Source of the DNA: a bacterium
GTDB taxonomy: Bacteria > Patescibacteriota > Minisyncoccia > UBA6257 > 2-01-FULL-56-20
Direction: 5' to 3'
Assembly: GCA_021813155.1 (NCBI GenBank)
Contig: JAKALK010000020.1
Span: 1 to 13,915, forward strand
DNA length: 13,915 bases
Shown here: piece after piece, positions 13,408 to 13,915 of the stretch
Layout of the letters: each line of letters starts with the position of its first letter
Numbering within the stretch: position 1 is the stretch's first letter
The notes under the pieces: model-generated
What the model was told of the DNA's origin: nothing
Databases searched by the model: none
The model's input: only the letters and a program-made list of their open reading frames with translations
Made by a program: the position numbers and the translations under genes

Positions 13408-13718
13408 TGGAGATGGGCGGAATCGGACCGCCGTGTAGAAATTTTAGCGCTGAGCCATCTACGAGTGTAGACTGAAATTAATCAGACTAAGCGATTCTTA
13501 TCTCGTTCCTAGGTTAGAATCATCACTTAAGAACCAGCCTCATTATATAAGACCGGATTTGAATCTAAGAGGCCCAGATTCACCGATCCCAGTATTACGC
13601 GTAAGCGAACGCTGGAGCTGCAACTTTTGAGTTGGCAGTTATATTTGTTTGTTGGATTTACGAGACAACGCTCGACTCGCAACTCAGGCCTCAAAATCTA
13701 TCGAAGCCGTTCACCCCC
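13408..13718 (-). ncRNA. ssrA: Transfer-messenger RNA (tmRNA)
   Basis: One-piece tmRNA of 311 nt. The 5' end GGGGGUGAACGGCUUCGAUAGA carries the conserved tmRNA signature. GGGGGUG pairs with CAUCUCC at the 3' end to give the 7-bp acceptor stem, with two G-U pairs, followed by discriminator A. CCA is not encoded. The T arm is GGCGG-UCCGAUU-CCGCC. The tag frame at 13636-13595 reads ANSKVAAPAFAYA and UAA, with the stop in the CCAG/CUGG helix that usually holds it. Pseudoknot-rich sequence follows. It works with SmpB (gene at 1752-2189) to free stalled ribosomes and label their products for proteolysis. A promoter lies at 13731-13758. Confidence 0.97.
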
Positions 13719-13730
13719 TATTGCGGCTAA

Positions 13731-13758
13731 ACTATATCATAAAATCGACAAAAATCAA
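13731..13758 (-). promoter_or_regulatory. tmRNA promoter
   Basis: On the minus strand, TTGATT (13758-13753) and TATAGT (13736-13731) are 16 bases apart. Transcription from about 13724 would leave a short 5' tail for RNase P to remove. Confidence 0.55.
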
Positions 13759-13769
13759 GGCCTTAATCA

Positions 13770-13797
13770 TTGACAAAATACTAGTCTGAAGTACAAT
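13770..13797 (+). promoter_or_regulatory. Strong promoter of an RNA running off the window
   Basis: TTGACA (13770-13775) and TACAAT (13792-13797) are 16 bases apart, back to back with the tmRNA promoter. The predicted start is near 13804. Confidence 0.7.
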
Positions 13798-13803
13798 AAT
13801 CCT

Positions 13804-13915
13804 TAGGAAATGGGCCGTTCGCCCATTGGCGTCTCGGTTGTCTGGGAGAGCCGCTTTCCCAGTAGCGGGGGGACTCACCACCTAAACGAGACTCCGCAAT
13901 CCAAACAAGAGAGAG
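13804..13915 (+). ncRNA. Folded transcript or leader, incomplete at window edge; family unknown
   Basis: AATGGGC/GCCCATT (13809-13815, 13821-13827) forms a tight hairpin. GTCTCG (13831-13836) and CGAGAC (13887-13892) close a ~60-nt domain. Inside it CTGGGA/TCCCAG (13842-13847, 13857-13862) competes with CCGCT/AGCGG (13851-13855, 13864-13868), because the two stems cross with too short a link. No start codon with an SD is seen before the edge. It could be a small RNA or a regulated 5' leader. I do not recognise a riboswitch or other known family. Confidence 0.4.

Noticed and set aside
1..13915. CRISPR array, IS element or integrase that could explain the accessory block
   Set aside because: No regular direct repeats, transposase motifs or flanking inverted repeats were seen on either strand.

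Overview
The window looks like chromosomal DNA of a small-genome, uncultured bacterium, most likely Patescibacteria (Candidate Phyla Radiation). The evidence is compact operons, a TrmB-family regulator, a large Cys-rich zinc-ribbon protein, an IleRS with a GIHH-type signature, and core genes with little or no Shine-Dalgarno (SD) sequence. TGA ends several reading frames, so the standard code is used and the recoded SR1/Gracilibacteria are excluded. The lineage is an inference from gene content, not a sequence match.

Layout. (1) 1-1102: the 5' two-thirds or less of ileS, on the minus strand. (2) 1147-1751: a 600-base stretch without a protein gene, between divergent ileS and smpB. It holds three consecutive strongly folded elements, each closed by a hairpin and a U7-U8 run, read here as three small RNA units. 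(3) 1752-2189: smpB. (4) 2198-7926: a run of separate single-gene units on the plus strand: an orphan ParB-like protein, a secreted beta-rich protein, a seven-helix PQ-loop-like protein, a 94-residue orphan and a divergent HhH-GPD/endonuclease III-like protein. Most have a TTGACA -35 box, a strong SD and a terminator of their own. Two minus-strand genes lie among them, a basic 97-residue protein and a Tic20/DUF4870-like membrane protein. (5) 7942-10597: a tight minus-strand operon: EamA transporter, HAD phosphatase, 2H phosphoesterase, RibD_C/DHFR-like reductase. (6) 10724-13367: a 36-cysteine protein and a TrmB-family regulator, divergent across a short spacer with ATAC/GTAT palindromes. (7) 13408-13718: tmRNA (ssrA) on the minus strand, so both parts of trans-translation, SmpB and tmRNA, are in this window. 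(8) 13770-13915: a strong promoter and the first ~110 nt of an unidentified folded transcript cut by the window edge.

Two styles of gene start coexist. ileS, smpB, the Cys-rich gene and the TrmB gene have promoters almost on top of the start codon and little or no SD. The 2.2-7.9 kb genes have leaders and strong SDs such as AAAGGAGG. The latter may be a recently gained or differently regulated cargo block. The most promising undescribed items are the triple RNA locus, the Cys-rich/TrmB pair with its shared operators, the orphan ParB lacking the catalytic Glu, and the HhH-GPD-like protein with an altered Fe-S cysteine pattern.
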